Assembly: GCF_010731535.1 (NCBI RefSeq)
Contig: NZ_AP022581.1
Span: 2,055,952 to 2,119,951 of the forward strand
From: Mycobacterium lacus
GTDB lineage: Bacteria > Actinomycetota > Actinomycetes > Mycobacteriales > Mycobacteriaceae
Length of the DNA: 64,000 nt
Direction: 5' to 3'
Shown: piece by piece, positions 1 to 9,083 of the stretch
Layout of the letters: the number at the start of each line of letters is the position of its first letter
Numbering within the stretch: position 1 is the first letter of the stretch
The notes under the pieces: model-generated
What the model was told of the DNA's origin: nothing
The model's database searches: none
Seen by the model: the letters and a program-made list of their open reading frames with translations, nothing else
Made by a program: the position numbers and the translations under genes

Positions 1-1
1 C

Positions 2-148
2 CTCGGGCATCCCTGCTGGGCTGACTACTTCCCGGTGACCCGTGCCGTGCCCCAGCCGCCGTCTATCCGCCAGTGCATCCCCGGGCCGGCAGTCGGGCCG
101 AACCCCGCAGTACCGGTGCCCGGCCCAGAACCGGGGGGGCAGCCATGA
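2..148 (+). CDS. mce3A: Mce-family protein MceA, C-terminal end only
   Basis: The frame opening at base 2 is open to a TGA at 146-148 and encodes about 48 residues ending in a Pro/Gly-rich tail (PVPGPEPGGQP). Such tails are common at the C terminus of MceA proteins. The stop overlaps the ATG of the next gene (ATGA), the usual coupling in mce operons. The body of the gene lies left of the window. Assignment as mce3A rests on the downstream gene set, not on this fragment. Confidence 0.75.
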   Translation, partial: LGHPCWADYFPVTRAVPQPPSIRQCIPGPAVGPNPAVPVPGPEPGGQP

Positions 149-1173
149 GGGAAAACCTGATGGGCGTCGTAGTGCGCCTCGGCGTCTTCCTCGCGGTTTG
201 CGCGCTGACCGCATTCCTGCTGGTTGCCGTCTTCGGGGAGGTGCGGTTCGGCGACGGCAAGACCTACTACGCCGAGTTCACCAACGTATCGAATTTGCGG
301 GAGGGCAAGCTGGTTCGCATCGCCGGCGTCGAGGTCGGCAAGGTCAAGAAGATCTCGATCAACCCGGACGCGACGGTGCGCGTCGAGTTCACCGCCGACA
401 ACTCGGTCACCCTCACGCAGGGAACCCGGGCGGTGATCCGCTACGACAACCTGTTCGGCGACCGCTACCTGGCGCTGGAGGAAGGGGCCGGCGGGCTCAC
501 CATACTTAGCCCCGGCCAAACGATTCCGCTGGCCCGCACCAAACCGGCGCTGGACCTAGACGCCCTGATCGGCGGCTTCAAGCCGCTGTTTCGTGCGCTG
601 AACCCCGACCAGGTCAACGCGCTGAGCGAACAGCTGCTGCAGGCGTTTCAGGGACAAGGCCCCACCATCGCGTCATTCCTGGATCAGGCCGCGGTGCTGA
701 CCAACACGTTGGCGGACCGAGATCAGCTCATCGGGCAGGTGATCGACAACCTCAACGTGGTGCTGGGTTCGCTCGGGGGCCAAAGCGACCGGCTGGACCA
801 ATCGGTGACATCGCTGTCGCAGTTGGTGCACGGGCTCGCCGAACGCAAGACCGACATCGCCAACGCGGTGGCCTTCACTGACGCCGCCGCCGGCTCGGTC
901 GCCGACCTACTGGCGCAAGCCCGGATGCCGTTGTCGACCGTGGTTCGCGAAACCGACCGGGTCGCAAGCATCGCGCTGGCCGACCACGACTACCTCGACA
1001 ATCTGCTCAACACGCTGCCGGACAAATACCAGGCGCTGGTCCGCCAGGGCATGTACGGTGACTTCTTCGCCTTCTACCTGTGCGACGTCGTGCTCAAGGT
1101 CAACGGCAAGGGTGGCCAGCCCGTGTACGTCAAGGTGGCCGGTCAGGCCACGGGCCGGTGCGCGCCGAAATGA
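145..1173 (+). CDS. mce3B: Mce-family lipid-transporter subunit MceB (mce3 type)
   Basis: A 342-residue MCE protein. MCE proteins form hexameric rings or tubes that carry lipids across the cell envelope for an ABC-type permease (YrbE). The N terminus has one membrane anchor (about residues 8-30). It is followed by the MCE/MlaD-like beta domain (about 38-115, with the typical stretch ...REGKLVRIAGVEVGKVKKI) and a long helical region. The C terminus carries two Cys. The start is ATG 145, overlapping the upstream stop by 4 bp; the stop overlaps the next ATG (ATGA at 1170-1173). As I recall, 342 aa equals M. tuberculosis Mce3B. The family is certain; the mce3 label comes from the gene order through the CAP and NYN genes downstream. 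Confidence 0.93.
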   Translation: MRENLMGVVVRLGVFLAVCALTAFLLVAVFGEVRFGDGKTYYAEFTNVSNLREGKLVRIAGVEVGKVKKISINPDATVRVEFTADNSVTLTQGTRAVIRYDNLFGDRYLALEEGAGGLTILSPGQTIPLARTKPALDLDALIGGFKPLFRALNPDQVNALSEQLLQAFQGQGPTIASFLDQAAVLTNTLADRDQLIGQVIDNLNVVLGSLGGQSDRLDQSVTSLSQLVHGLAERKTDIANAVAFTDAAAGSVADLLAQARMPLSTVVRETDRVASIALADHDYLDNLLNTLPDKYQALVRQGMYGDFFAFYLCDVVLKVNGKGGQPVYVKVAGQATGRCAPK

Positions 1174-2402
1174 AGTCCTTCGCCGAACGCAATCGGCTGG
1201 CCGTCGGCGCCGCCGGCATCGTGACGATGGCCGCAGGCGTGCTGGGCGCCCTGCAGTACCAGCGACTCCCCTTTGTCGATCAGGGCAAAGGCGTCTCAGC
1301 CTATTTCGCCGACGCCGGCGGACTGCGGACCGACAACACGGTCGAAGTCTCCGGCTACCCGGTGGGAAAGGTGTCCAGCATCGAACTCGAAGGGCGCGGC
1401 GTGCTGGTCAAGTTCAAGGTGGACAACACCATTCGGCTCGGCAACCGCACCGAGGTGGCGATCAAGACCAAGGGCCTGTTGGGCAGCAAGTTCCTCGACG
1501 TCACACCCCGGGGCGAGGGCCAGCTCGAGGGTCCCATCCCGATCGAGCGAACCAGGTCGCCCTATCAGCTGCCCGACGCACTCGGCGACCTGGCCACCAC
1601 CATCAGCGGATTGAACACCGACCGCCTGTCCGAATCGCTGGGCACCCTGGCGCAAACCTTTGCCGATACACCGGCGGATTTCCGGAACGCGATCGAGGGG
1701 GTGGCCCGGCTCGCGGAAACACTCGACGAGCGTGACGCCCAACTGCGCGGCCTGCTGGACAACGCCGCGAAAGCGACTGGCGTGCTGGCCAAGCGCACCG
1801 ACCAGATCGTCGACCTGGTGCGTGACACCACCGCGCTCTTGGCGCAGCTGCGCACCCAAAGCGCCGCCTTGGATCAGATCTGGGCGAACATCTCGGCGGT
1901 GTCACGGCAGCTTCAGGGCTTCATCGGCGAGAATCGGCAACAGCTGCGGCCGGCGCTGGACAAGCTCAACGGGGTGCTGGCGATCGTCGAAAACCGCAAG
2001 GACCGTGTGCAGCAGGCCATCCCGCTGATCAACACGTACGTCATGTCGCTGGGCGAATCTCTGTCGTCCGGCCCCTTTTTCAAGGCGTACGTGGCGAACC
2101 TGCTGCCCGGCCAGTTCGTGCAACCGTTCATCAGTGCGGCGTTCTCCGACCTGGGGCTGGACCCGGCCACCCTGCTCCCGTCGCAACTGACCGACCCGCC
2201 AACCGGTCAACCCGGGACACCGCCGTTGCCGGTCCCGTACCCGCGGACAGGCCAGGGCGGCGAGCCGCGGTTGACGCTGCCCGATGCGATCACCGGCAAT
2301 CCCGGCGATCCGCGCTATCCCTACCGGCAGCAGCCGCCCGCCCCACCGCCCGGCGGTCCACCGCCCGGGCCGCCCGCCCAGCAACCCGAAGGCCAACCGT
2401 GA
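1170..2402 (+). CDS. mce3C: Mce-family protein MceC (mce3 type)
   Basis: A 410-residue MCE subunit. It has an N-terminal membrane anchor (about 13-33), an MCE domain (about 38-115, with VEVSGYPVGKVSSIEL), a helical/coiled region (about 150-310) and a C-terminal tail dense in Pro and Gly from about residue 350. That tail is typical of MceC proteins. The ATG at 1170 overlaps the mceB stop, and the stop overlaps the GTG of mceD (GTGA), so the genes look translationally coupled. The length agrees with my memory of Mce3C. It should assemble with the other Mce subunits in the periplasm. Confidence 0.93.
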   Translation: MKSFAERNRLAVGAAGIVTMAAGVLGALQYQRLPFVDQGKGVSAYFADAGGLRTDNTVEVSGYPVGKVSSIELEGRGVLVKFKVDNTIRLGNRTEVAIKTKGLLGSKFLDVTPRGEGQLEGPIPIERTRSPYQLPDALGDLATTISGLNTDRLSESLGTLAQTFADTPADFRNAIEGVARLAETLDERDAQLRGLLDNAAKATGVLAKRTDQIVDLVRDTTALLAQLRTQSAALDQIWANISAVSRQLQGFIGENRQQLRPALDKLNGVLAIVENRKDRVQQAIPLINTYVMSLGESLSSGPFFKAYVANLLPGQFVQPFISAAFSDLGLDPATLLPSQLTDPPTGQPGTPPLPVPYPRTGQGGEPRLTLPDAITGNPGDPRYPYRQQPPAPPPGGPPPGPPAQQPEGQP

Positions 2403-3640
2403 CAGCGAAACTCAGACGTGCCCGCTCCGTGTTGGCGACCTCCCTTGCCTTGGTGCTCGTCGCGGGCGTGATCGTCGCCATGCGAACCGCCGGGAGCGTT
2501 GGCCGCACCGTCGTCGTTGCCTACTTCGAGAACAGCAACGGTGTGTTTGCCGGAGACGACGTGCTCATCCGGGGAGTGCCGGTGGGCAAGATCCTCAAAA
2601 TCGAACCGCAACCGCTGCGATCCAAGATTTCGTTCTGGTTCGATCGCAAGCACAAGGTCCCCGCCGATGCCACCGCGGCGATCCTGTCGCCGCAACTGGT
2701 AACGGGCCGGGCGATCCAGCTGACGCCGCCGTATACGAGCGGGCCCATCATGGCCGACGGCGCGGTCATCGGCCAGGACCGCACCGTGGTGCCGGTCGAG
2801 TGGGACGACTTGCGGGCGCAGCTTCAGCGGCTCACCGAACTGCTGAAGCCCTCCCAGCCGGGCGGTGTCAGCACGCTGGGTGCCCTCATCAACACCGCCG
2901 CCGACAACCTGCGCGGGCAAGGCTCCACGATTCGCGACACCATCGTCAAACTGTCGCAGGCGGTTTCGGCGCTGGGCGACCACAGCAAAGACATCTTTAC
3001 CACCCTAAAAAATCTGTCGACGCTGGTGACGGCGCTGCACGACAGCGCGGATCTGCTCGAACAGCTGAACCACAACCTGGCCGCGGTGTCGTCACTGCTG
3101 GCCGACGACCCGAACAAGATCGCTGCGGCGGTCGAGGACCTCAACGCGGTCGTTGCCGACGTGCAGGGCTTCGCCGCCGAGAACCGTGAGGCGATCGGCA
3201 CGACATCGGACAAGCTCGCGTCGATCTCCAAGGCGCTGGTCGACAGCCTCGACGACATCAAGCAGACCCTGCACATCAGCCCGACGGTCTTGCAGAACTT
3301 CAACAACATCTTCGAACCGGCCAACGGTTCGCTGACCGGCGCGCTGGCGGGCACCAACATGGCCAACCCGATCGCCTTCCTGTGCGGCGCGATTCAGGCC
3401 GCCTCCCGATTGGGGGGCGAGCAAGCGGCGAAACTCTGCGTGCAGTACCTGGCGCCGATCGTGAAGAACCGCCAATACAACTTTCCGCCACTGGGGGAGA
3501 ACCTCTTCGTCGGTGCGCAGGCGAGGCCCAACGAGGTCACCTACAGCGAGGACTGGATGCGGCCCGATGACGTTCCGCAAGCCACCGATCCCGCGGCTGG
3601 CCTGCGCGGCATGATGACGCCGCCGGAAGGTCACTCATGA
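2399..3640 (+). CDS. mce3D: Mce-family protein MceD (mce3 type)
   Basis: A 413-residue MCE subunit starting at GTG 2399, chosen because it makes the 4-bp GTGA overlap with mceC. There is an N-terminal hydrophobic anchor (about 11-30). The MCE domain follows (about 38-115; GDDVLIRGVPVGKILKIE), then a long helical region with repeated leucine/alanine heptads (about 150-290). The end overlaps the mceE ATG by 4 bp. It is expected to be part of the same envelope-spanning lipid importer as its neighbours. Nothing in the reading frame looks broken. Confidence 0.92.
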   Translation: MTAKLRRARSVLATSLALVLVAGVIVAMRTAGSVGRTVVVAYFENSNGVFAGDDVLIRGVPVGKILKIEPQPLRSKISFWFDRKHKVPADATAAILSPQLVTGRAIQLTPPYTSGPIMADGAVIGQDRTVVPVEWDDLRAQLQRLTELLKPSQPGGVSTLGALINTAADNLRGQGSTIRDTIVKLSQAVSALGDHSKDIFTTLKNLSTLVTALHDSADLLEQLNHNLAAVSSLLADDPNKIAAAVEDLNAVVADVQGFAAENREAIGTTSDKLASISKALVDSLDDIKQTLHISPTVLQNFNNIFEPANGSLTGALAGTNMANPIAFLCGAIQAASRLGGEQAAKLCVQYLAPIVKNRQYNFPPLGENLFVGAQARPNEVTYSEDWMRPDDVPQATDPAAGLRGMMTPPEGHS

Positions 3641-4776
3641 GAGTCAGTCTGATCCTGACGCTGATCCTGGCGGTGATCGGTGTATCCGGCTGCGGCTGGC
3701 GCGGACTGAATTCGCTGCCGCTGCCCGGCACACAGGGCGACGGCCCGGGGTCCTACCTGATCCAGGCACAGATGCCCGATGTCAACAACATTCAGCCGAA
3801 CTCGCGGGTGCGCGTTGCCGACGTGACGGTCGGCCATGTGACCAAAATCGAGCGCCAGGGGTGGCACGCGTTGGTGACCATGCGGCTGGATGGCGACGTC
3901 AACCTGCCCGCCAACGCAACGGCCAAGATCGGCACGACCAGCCTGCTGGGTTCCTACCACATCGAACTGGGCATACCGAAAGACGAAGCGCCGCAAGGCA
4001 AGTTGCGCGGGGGCTCCACCATTCCGCTGTCGCGCGGCGGCGCCTACCCGAGCACCGAGCAGACGCTGGCGGCGCTGTCGTTGGTGCTCAACGGCGGCGG
4101 GCTCGGCCAGATACAGGACATCACCGAGGCATTGAGCACCGCCTTTCGCGGGCGCGAACAAGACCTGCGCAGCCTGATCGGTCAGCTGGACAAGTTCTCC
4201 GCACACCTCAACGACCAGTCCGATGACATCATCGCGGCCACCGAAAGCCTGAACCGGCTGGTCGGTAAGTTCGCCACCCAGCAACCGGTCCTGGATCGGG
4301 CCCTGACGACCATCCCCGACGCGCTCGCGGTGCTCAACAACGAACGAGACAAGCTCGTCGAGGCGGCCGACCAGTTGAGCAAGTTCAGCGCGCTGACCGT
4401 CGACTCGGTCAACAAGACCAAGGCCAACCTCGTCAACGAATTAAGGCACATCGGGCCCGTTTTGGAGTCACTCGCCAACGCCGGTCCCGCCCTGACCCGG
4501 TCGCTGTCGCTACTGGCCACCTTCCCCTTTCCAAATGAGACATTCGAGAATTTCCAGCGCGGCGACTACGCCAACCTGACCGCGATCGTCGACCTCACCC
4601 TTAGCCGTATCGACCAGGGCCTGTTTACCGGCACCCGGTGGGAGTGTCACCTGACCCAGCTCGAGCTGCAGTGGGGTCGCACGATCGGCCAATTTCCCAG
4701 CCCGTGCACCGCGGGCTACCGGGGCACCCCCGGCAATCCGCTGACCGCCGCCTACCACTGGGACCAGGGGCCCTGA
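3637..4776 (+). CDS. lprM: Mce-family lipoprotein MceE / LprM
   Basis: A 379-residue MCE subunit that starts with a lipoprotein signal peptide. A positively charged MR is followed by a hydrophobic stretch and the lipobox VSGC, with the lipidated Cys at residue 19. MceE members are the lipoproteins of mce operons, and in mce3 the gene is called lprM. The MCE domain is about 42-120 (SRVRVADVTVGHVTKIE), followed by a helical domain. The ATG at 3637 overlaps the mceD stop, and the TGA at 4774-4776 shares one base with the mceF ATG. It is probably anchored on the outer face of the plasma membrane. Confidence 0.93.
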   Translation: MRVSLILTLILAVIGVSGCGWRGLNSLPLPGTQGDGPGSYLIQAQMPDVNNIQPNSRVRVADVTVGHVTKIERQGWHALVTMRLDGDVNLPANATAKIGTTSLLGSYHIELGIPKDEAPQGKLRGGSTIPLSRGGAYPSTEQTLAALSLVLNGGGLGQIQDITEALSTAFRGREQDLRSLIGQLDKFSAHLNDQSDDIIAATESLNRLVGKFATQQPVLDRALTTIPDALAVLNNERDKLVEAADQLSKFSALTVDSVNKTKANLVNELRHIGPVLESLANAGPALTRSLSLLATFPFPNETFENFQRGDYANLTAIVDLTLSRIDQGLFTGTRWECHLTQLELQWGRTIGQFPSPCTAGYRGTPGNPLTAAYHWDQGP

Positions 4777-6188
4777 TGCTGCATCTACCACGACGAGTCA
4801 TCGTGCAGCTGGCCATTTTCGCCGTGATCGCGGTTGGCGTACTGGCCGTCACGTTTCTGCACTTCGTCAAACTGCCGGCGATGCTGTTCGGCGTCGGCCG
4901 CTACACGGTGACGATGGAGCTGCCCGAGTCCGGTGGGCTCTATGGCTCCGGCAACGTCACCTACCGCGGCTTCGAGGTCGGCCGGGTGGAATCGGTGCGG
5001 CTGACCGACGGCGGAGTGCTGGCCGTCCTTTCTTTGAAATCGGGCATCGACATCCCGTCCGACCTCAAAGCCGAGGTGCACAGCCACACGGCGATCGGCG
5101 AATCGTACGTCGAGTTGTTGCCCCGCGACGCCACCTCGCCGCCGCTGAAAGACGGCGACGTCATCGCGCTGGCCGACACCTCGGTGCCGCCGGACATCAA
5201 TGTCCTACTCGGCGCGGCCAACACCGCACTACAGGCGATACCGCACGACAACCTGAAAACCGTGATCGACGAGTCGTATACCGCGGTGGGCGGGCTCGGC
5301 CCGGAACTTTCCCGGCTGATCACGGGATCGTCGGACCTGGCGATCGATGCGCGCACGAACCTCGACCCGCTGCTGGCGCTGATCGACCAGGCGCAGCCGG
5401 TGCTCGATTCGCAGACCCACACGTCGGACGCGATCGCCGGGTGGGCCTCGCACCTGGCCGCGGTCACCGCGGAATTGCAGACGCACGACGCCGCCGTCGG
5501 CGCGGTCATCGACCGCAGCGGTCCGGCATTGGGGGAGATGCGTCAACTGATCGAACGGGTGCAGCCCACCTTGCCCATCCTGCTGGCCAACCTGGTCAGC
5601 GTCGGCCAGGTCGCGCTCACCTACCAGAACGACATCGAACAGCTGCTGGTGGTGTTCCCCATGGCCATCGGCGCCGAACAGGCCGGGATCCTTGCGAACC
5701 TGAACACCAAGCAGGACTACCGGGGTCAGTATCTGAGCTTCAACCTCAACCTCAACCTGCCGCCGCCGTGCACCACCGGGTTCCTGCCGGCCCAGCAACA
5801 GCGCATCCCCACGTTCGAGGACTACCCGGACCGCCCGGCCGGCGACCTGTACTGCCGGGTGCCGCAGGACTCGCCGCTCAACGTCCGTGGCGCCCGCAAC
5901 ATCCCGTGTGAAACCGTGCCCGGCAAGCGGGCACCGACCGTGAAGTTGTGCGAGAGCGACGAGCAGTACGTGCCACTGGGCGACGGCTTCAACTGGAAAG
6001 GCGACCCCAATGCCACCCTGTCCGGCCAGGGCATCCCGCAGTTGCCGCCCATGGCCGCCGCGCAGTACGACCCGGCCACCGGCACCTACACCGGGCCGGA
6101 CGGCCATCAGTACACCCAATCCGACCTGGCTCACACCGCACCGAAGGACAAGACATGGCAAACGATGCTGCTGCCGCCGGGCAGCTGA
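4776..6188 (+). CDS. mce3F: Mce-family protein MceF (mce3 type)
   Basis: A 470-residue MCE subunit. The start is ATG 4776, sharing a base with the mceE stop (TGATG); longer in-frame starts would run far into mceE. It has a membrane anchor (about 8-28), an MCE domain (about 40-118; GNVTYRGFEVGRVESV), a helical region and a C-terminal segment with several Cys and Pro that is typical of MceF proteins. It is the last MCE subunit of the operon. The following Mce-associated gene begins inside its 3' end. Confidence 0.92.
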   Translation: MLHLPRRVIVQLAIFAVIAVGVLAVTFLHFVKLPAMLFGVGRYTVTMELPESGGLYGSGNVTYRGFEVGRVESVRLTDGGVLAVLSLKSGIDIPSDLKAEVHSHTAIGESYVELLPRDATSPPLKDGDVIALADTSVPPDINVLLGAANTALQAIPHDNLKTVIDESYTAVGGLGPELSRLITGSSDLAIDARTNLDPLLALIDQAQPVLDSQTHTSDAIAGWASHLAAVTAELQTHDAAVGAVIDRSGPALGEMRQLIERVQPTLPILLANLVSVGQVALTYQNDIEQLLVVFPMAIGAEQAGILANLNTKQDYRGQYLSFNLNLNLPPPCTTGFLPAQQQRIPTFEDYPDRPAGDLYCRVPQDSPLNVRGARNIPCETVPGKRAPTVKLCESDEQYVPLGDGFNWKGDPNATLSGQGIPQLPPMAAAQYDPATGTYTGPDGHQYTQSDLAHTAPKDKTWQTMLLPPGS

Positions 6189-6679
6189 CGGAGGATATGT
6201 CGGCGCCGCGGCGCGCGATGCTGTTCGGCGTGGCCTCCGCCGTGGCATTGGCGATGCTGTTGGGCTGGCTGGGATTTCGCATTCACCAGTCGCAGCAGGA
6301 GCAGGCCCAGCGTAGTCAATTTCTGCAAGTGGCCCGGCAGGGCGCGCTGAACCTGACGACCATCGACTGGCGGCATGCCGACGCCGATGTGCGCCGCATT
6401 CTGGACAGCGCGACAGGCGAGTTCTACAACGACTTCGTCAGGCGCTCACAGCCATTCATCGAAGTGCTCCAGCAAGCTCAGGCCACCACCGTCGGCACCA
6501 TTACCGAGGCCGGGCTTCAGGCGCAGACCGCCGACACGGCCCAGGCGTTGGTGGCGGTGTCGGTGCAGACCACGAACGCCGGTGAAGCAGACCCGGTTCC
6601 GCGGGTGTGGCGAATGCGTATCACCGTCCAGAAGGTCGGCGATCGGGCCAAGATTTCTGACGTCGGATTCGTGCCATGA
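6155..6679 (+). CDS. Mce-associated membrane protein (Mas), first copy
   Basis: A 174-residue protein with one transmembrane helix (about residues 21-40) and a short cytoplasmic N terminus. The extracytoplasmic part has the NTF2-like fold expected of Mce-associated proteins, which stabilise Mce complexes. ATG 6155 is preferred because AAGGA lies six bases upstream; it overlaps mceF by 34 bp. ATG 6197, just after the mceF stop with a GGAGG only 2 bases away, is the alternative. The stop overlaps the next gene's ATG (ATGA). In M. tuberculosis the same position is held by Rv1972 (from memory). Confidence 0.85.
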   Translation: MANDAAAAGQLTEDMSAPRRAMLFGVASAVALAMLLGWLGFRIHQSQQEQAQRSQFLQVARQGALNLTTIDWRHADADVRRILDSATGEFYNDFVRRSQPFIEVLQQAQATTVGTITEAGLQAQTADTAQALVAVSVQTTNAGEADPVPRVWRMRITVQKVGDRAKISDVGFVP

Positions 6680-7188
6680 GGCGCGCTGGCGGCGAGCCGC
6701 GTCGCATCCGCTGGCCGCGGGTGATCGCCTACACGCTGCTGCCCGGGCTGGCGTTGCTGTTGGCATCCGCCGCGGGCTATTTGAAATGGCAGGACACCTT
6801 CGCGCGCGCCGCCGCGGTTGCCCGCGCGGAATCCGTGCAGGCCGCCAGCGAAGGCACCATCGCGCTGCTGTCCTACCGGCCCGACACCGTGCAAAACGAT
6901 CTCGAGGCCGCGCGGGGCAGGTTGACCGGTGCGTTCCTGAACGCCTACACCCAGCTGACCCGTGACGTGGTGATCCCCGGAGCAAAACAGAAGCAGATCT
7001 CGGCGGTGGCCACTGTCCCAGGCGCGGCGTCGGTTTCGGCTTCGACCAACCATGCCGTCGTGCTGCTGTTCGTGAACCAGACCATCGTCGTCGGGCAGGA
7101 CGAGCCGACCAACACCGCATCCAGCGTCCGGGTCACCCTCGACAAGGTCGACGGGCGTTGGCTGATGTCGCAATTCGACCCGGTGTGA
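6676..7188 (+). CDS. Mce-associated membrane protein (Mas), second copy
   Basis: A 170-residue protein with a basic N terminus and one transmembrane helix (about 17-37). It is followed by a soluble domain ending in a beta-rich segment (DKVDGRWLMSQFDPV) typical of Mce-associated proteins. It overlaps the preceding gene by 4 bp (ATGA). It is probably co-transcribed with mce3 and works with the first copy as an accessory subunit in the envelope. It corresponds by position to Rv1973 (recollection). Confidence 0.85.
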   Translation: MRRAGGEPRRIRWPRVIAYTLLPGLALLLASAAGYLKWQDTFARAAAVARAESVQAASEGTIALLSYRPDTVQNDLEAARGRLTGAFLNAYTQLTRDVVIPGAKQKQISAVATVPGAASVSASTNHAVVLLFVNQTIVVGQDEPTNTASSVRVTLDKVDGRWLMSQFDPV

Positions 7189-7195
7189 GCCGACA

Positions 7196-7528
7196 ATGCA
7201 GCGGGTGCTGGCGGGTGCGCTGTTATTCGGTGTCGCGACGGCGGCGGCGACACCGAGTGCGCGCGCCGATGAGGTGGCCTATCTGGTCAACGTCACGGTG
7301 CGTCCCGGCTACAACTTCGCCAGCGCCGACGCCGCCTTGAGCTACGGACATGGCCTCTGCGACAAGGTAACTGCGGGCCGCACCTATGCACGGCTCATCG
7401 GCGACATCAAGGCCGACTTCAACACCGCCGACGAATACCAGGCCTCCTATCTGCTCGGCCAGGCGGTCAACGAACTGTGCCCCGCGCTGATCTGGCAGTT
7501 GCGACGCTCGGTAGCCAAAGGAGATTGA
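7196..7528 (+). CDS. DUF732-type small exported protein
   Basis: A 110-residue protein with a signal peptide (about 1-24, cleavage near SARA-DE). The mature domain has two Cys (GHGLCDKV and NELCPAL) spaced as in DUF732 proteins, which are small secreted helical proteins of mycobacteria with unknown function. It begins 7 bases after the second Mas gene and ends 1 base before the CAP gene. It therefore belongs to the 3' end of the mce3 operon. No catalytic motif is visible. Confidence 0.8.
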   Translation: MQRVLAGALLFGVATAAATPSARADEVAYLVNVTVRPGYNFASADAALSYGHGLCDKVTAGRTYARLIGDIKADFNTADEYQASYLLGQAVNELCPALIWQLRRSVAKGD

Positions 7529-7529
7529 C

Positions 7530-8195
7530 ATGCGGCACCGACTGCTGGCCCTGCCCGCGTTGTTCGCCCTGACCGCCGGCCCCGCGTTGGGTGCACCCGC
7601 CGCGCAGGCCGACAACAAGCGGCTCAACGACGGTGTGGTCGCCAATGTCTACACCCTTCAACATCAGGCCGGCTGCACCAACGACATCAAGATCGACCCG
7701 CGATTGCAACTGGCCGCCCAATGGCACACCCTCGATATGCTGAACAACCGAAACCTCAACGACGACATCGGTTCTGACGGGTCCACGCCGCAAGACCGCG
7801 CGAATGCCGCCGGCTTCCATGGCAAGGCGGCCGAAACCGTGGCGATCAATCCCGCCATCGCGATCAGCGGCATCGAGCTGATCAACCAGTGGTATTACAA
7901 CCCCGCGTATTTCGCGATCATGTCCAATTGCGCCAACAGCCACATCGGGGTGTGGTCGGAGAACGCCCCGGACCGCACCGTCGTGGTGGCCGTTTACGGC
8001 CAACCCGATCGAGCTCCGCAGACACCACCGAGGGGAGCGCAGACCGGGCCGCCGTCTCCGGTGGCCCTGCAGGAGAACGTCCCGATCGATCCCAGCCCCG
8101 ACTACGACGCGAGCGACGAGCTCGAATACGGCATCAGCTGGCTCCCGTGGATCCTGCGCGGCGTGTATCCCCCGCCCGCCATGCCGCCGCAGTAG
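7530..8195 (+). CDS. CAP/SCP-domain exported protein
   Basis: A 221-residue protein with a signal peptide (cleavage near AQA-DN, about residue 28) and a CAP (SCP-like) domain. The domain runs from about residue 35 to 150, with two Cys, an early helix (RLQLAAQWHTLDML) and the strand NSHIGVWSENAPDRTVVVAVYGQ. CAP proteins bind lipids or sterols in several organisms, which would suit an mce operon, but that role is inference. The tail is Pro-rich. A GGAG stretch lies just before the ATG. The length matches my memory of Rv1975. Confidence 0.85.
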   Translation: MRHRLLALPALFALTAGPALGAPAAQADNKRLNDGVVANVYTLQHQAGCTNDIKIDPRLQLAAQWHTLDMLNNRNLNDDIGSDGSTPQDRANAAGFHGKAAETVAINPAIAISGIELINQWYYNPAYFAIMSNCANSHIGVWSENAPDRTVVVAVYGQPDRAPQTPPRGAQTGPPSPVALQENVPIDPSPDYDASDELEYGISWLPWILRGVYPPPAMPPQ

Positions 8196-8247
8196 CCAAG
8201 CGCCGGCCCCTGCCGAAGGCTGTCAGGAGCCACCGGCAATGAGTCGA

Positions 8248-8655
8248 TCACTTCGCTTCACCACGGCCCGTGGGTTTCGCGGCGCGCGGATCGATGAGGT
8301 CGCGGAAGCCTTCCGCCCGATAGACGGATGCACCTATGCTCCGGACCCGGTCGGTCAACGCCTTGTCCGATGTCACGACACGAATTTCGTGTGGCCGGGC
8401 GTCGGCTCGCACCAACCGGACGATCTCGTCGTCGGCCGAGTTGGCGGCCGCCGCGGGCGCATGCGCCACCGCGATCACCGCGGCGCGGATAGTGGTTGAC
8501 GGCGGCCGTTCGAACACCACCGTCACGTCGCAGCCGTGCTCCGAGGCCCACCGGTCCAGCCGGTCCACCAGCATGACCATCGCGCCGTGGCGGTCCTTCC
8601 ACCATCCGTCCGGGCGAGTCCCGATCACGTTCATACCGTCAACGATCCACCGCAC
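8248..8655 (-). CDS. NYN/PIN-fold nuclease-like protein (YacP type)
   Basis: A 135-residue protein with the NYN-domain start IVDGMNVIG (Asp6 in the metal site), a middle acidic motif NSADDEIVRLV and a later VVTSDKALTDRV. This order of Asp residues is typical of NYN/YacP-like RNases with a PIN fold, so metal-dependent RNA cleavage is likely though not proven. It is convergent with the mce operon, with a 52-bp gap. The length equals what I recall for Rv1976c, supporting the synteny. Confidence 0.82.
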   Translation of the reverse strand: MRWIVDGMNVIGTRPDGWWKDRHGAMVMLVDRLDRWASEHGCDVTVVFERPPSTTIRAAVIAVAHAPAAAANSADDEIVRLVRADARPHEIRVVTSDKALTDRVRSIGASVYRAEGFRDLIDPRAAKPTGRGEAK

Positions 8656-8691
8656 ACCACACGGTACGACGCCGTGGATGCATTCGCCGCT

Positions 8692-8973
8692 TCAGAACCA
8701 TCTGCGCTTGCGGTACTTCTTGTTGATCTCTCGCCGAAACTGCTCGACGTGCCGCTCAGCGGCTGCCGATTCCAACGCCCCAAGAGCGTTGACAACCTCC
8801 AGGTGCGAGAGGATGAGGAGCCCGTTTAACTGCTTGAGTCGTTCCGGGTTGTTCGCCAGCGACTCTTGGTCGTCGATGTGGATGAGCAAAAAGTCGCGGA
8901 GTGCCTGGCTACCGGTCATTCGCTCCGGGACTTTCAGGTTCCGCAAGATTGTGGCCATCTCGGGCTCGGTCAC
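8692..8973 (-). CDS. Hypothetical protein, 93 aa
   Basis: I do not recognise a family. The frame starts at GTG 8973 with an AGAGG five bases upstream. It encodes a mostly helical, Leu/Asn/Arg-rich protein with no signal peptide or membrane segment, ending in a very basic tail (NKKYRKRRWF). It lies 36 bp upstream of the NYN gene on the same strand and may be co-transcribed with it. Composition (many Asn, Gln, Ile) is less GC-driven than its neighbours, which supports real coding or recent acquisition. Confidence 0.6.
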   Translation of the reverse strand: MTEPEMATILRNLKVPERMTGSQALRDFLLIHIDDQESLANNPERLKQLNGLLILSHLEVVNALGALESAAAERHVEQFRREINKKYRKRRWF

Positions 8974-9083
8974 TACAGCCTCTCTTTCGCTTGCTGCTCA
9001 GGTGACCCCGCAAGCCTAAGAGACCGGCCCGGTGGTGGCTACGCGCTTCGGCGAAGCGGTGATGTGAGAAATGGGCGACTTGT

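Noticed and set aside
5229..6248. A 339-codon minus-strand frame inside mce3F
   Set aside because: No ribosome site or motif; mce3F is intact and coupled to its neighbours.
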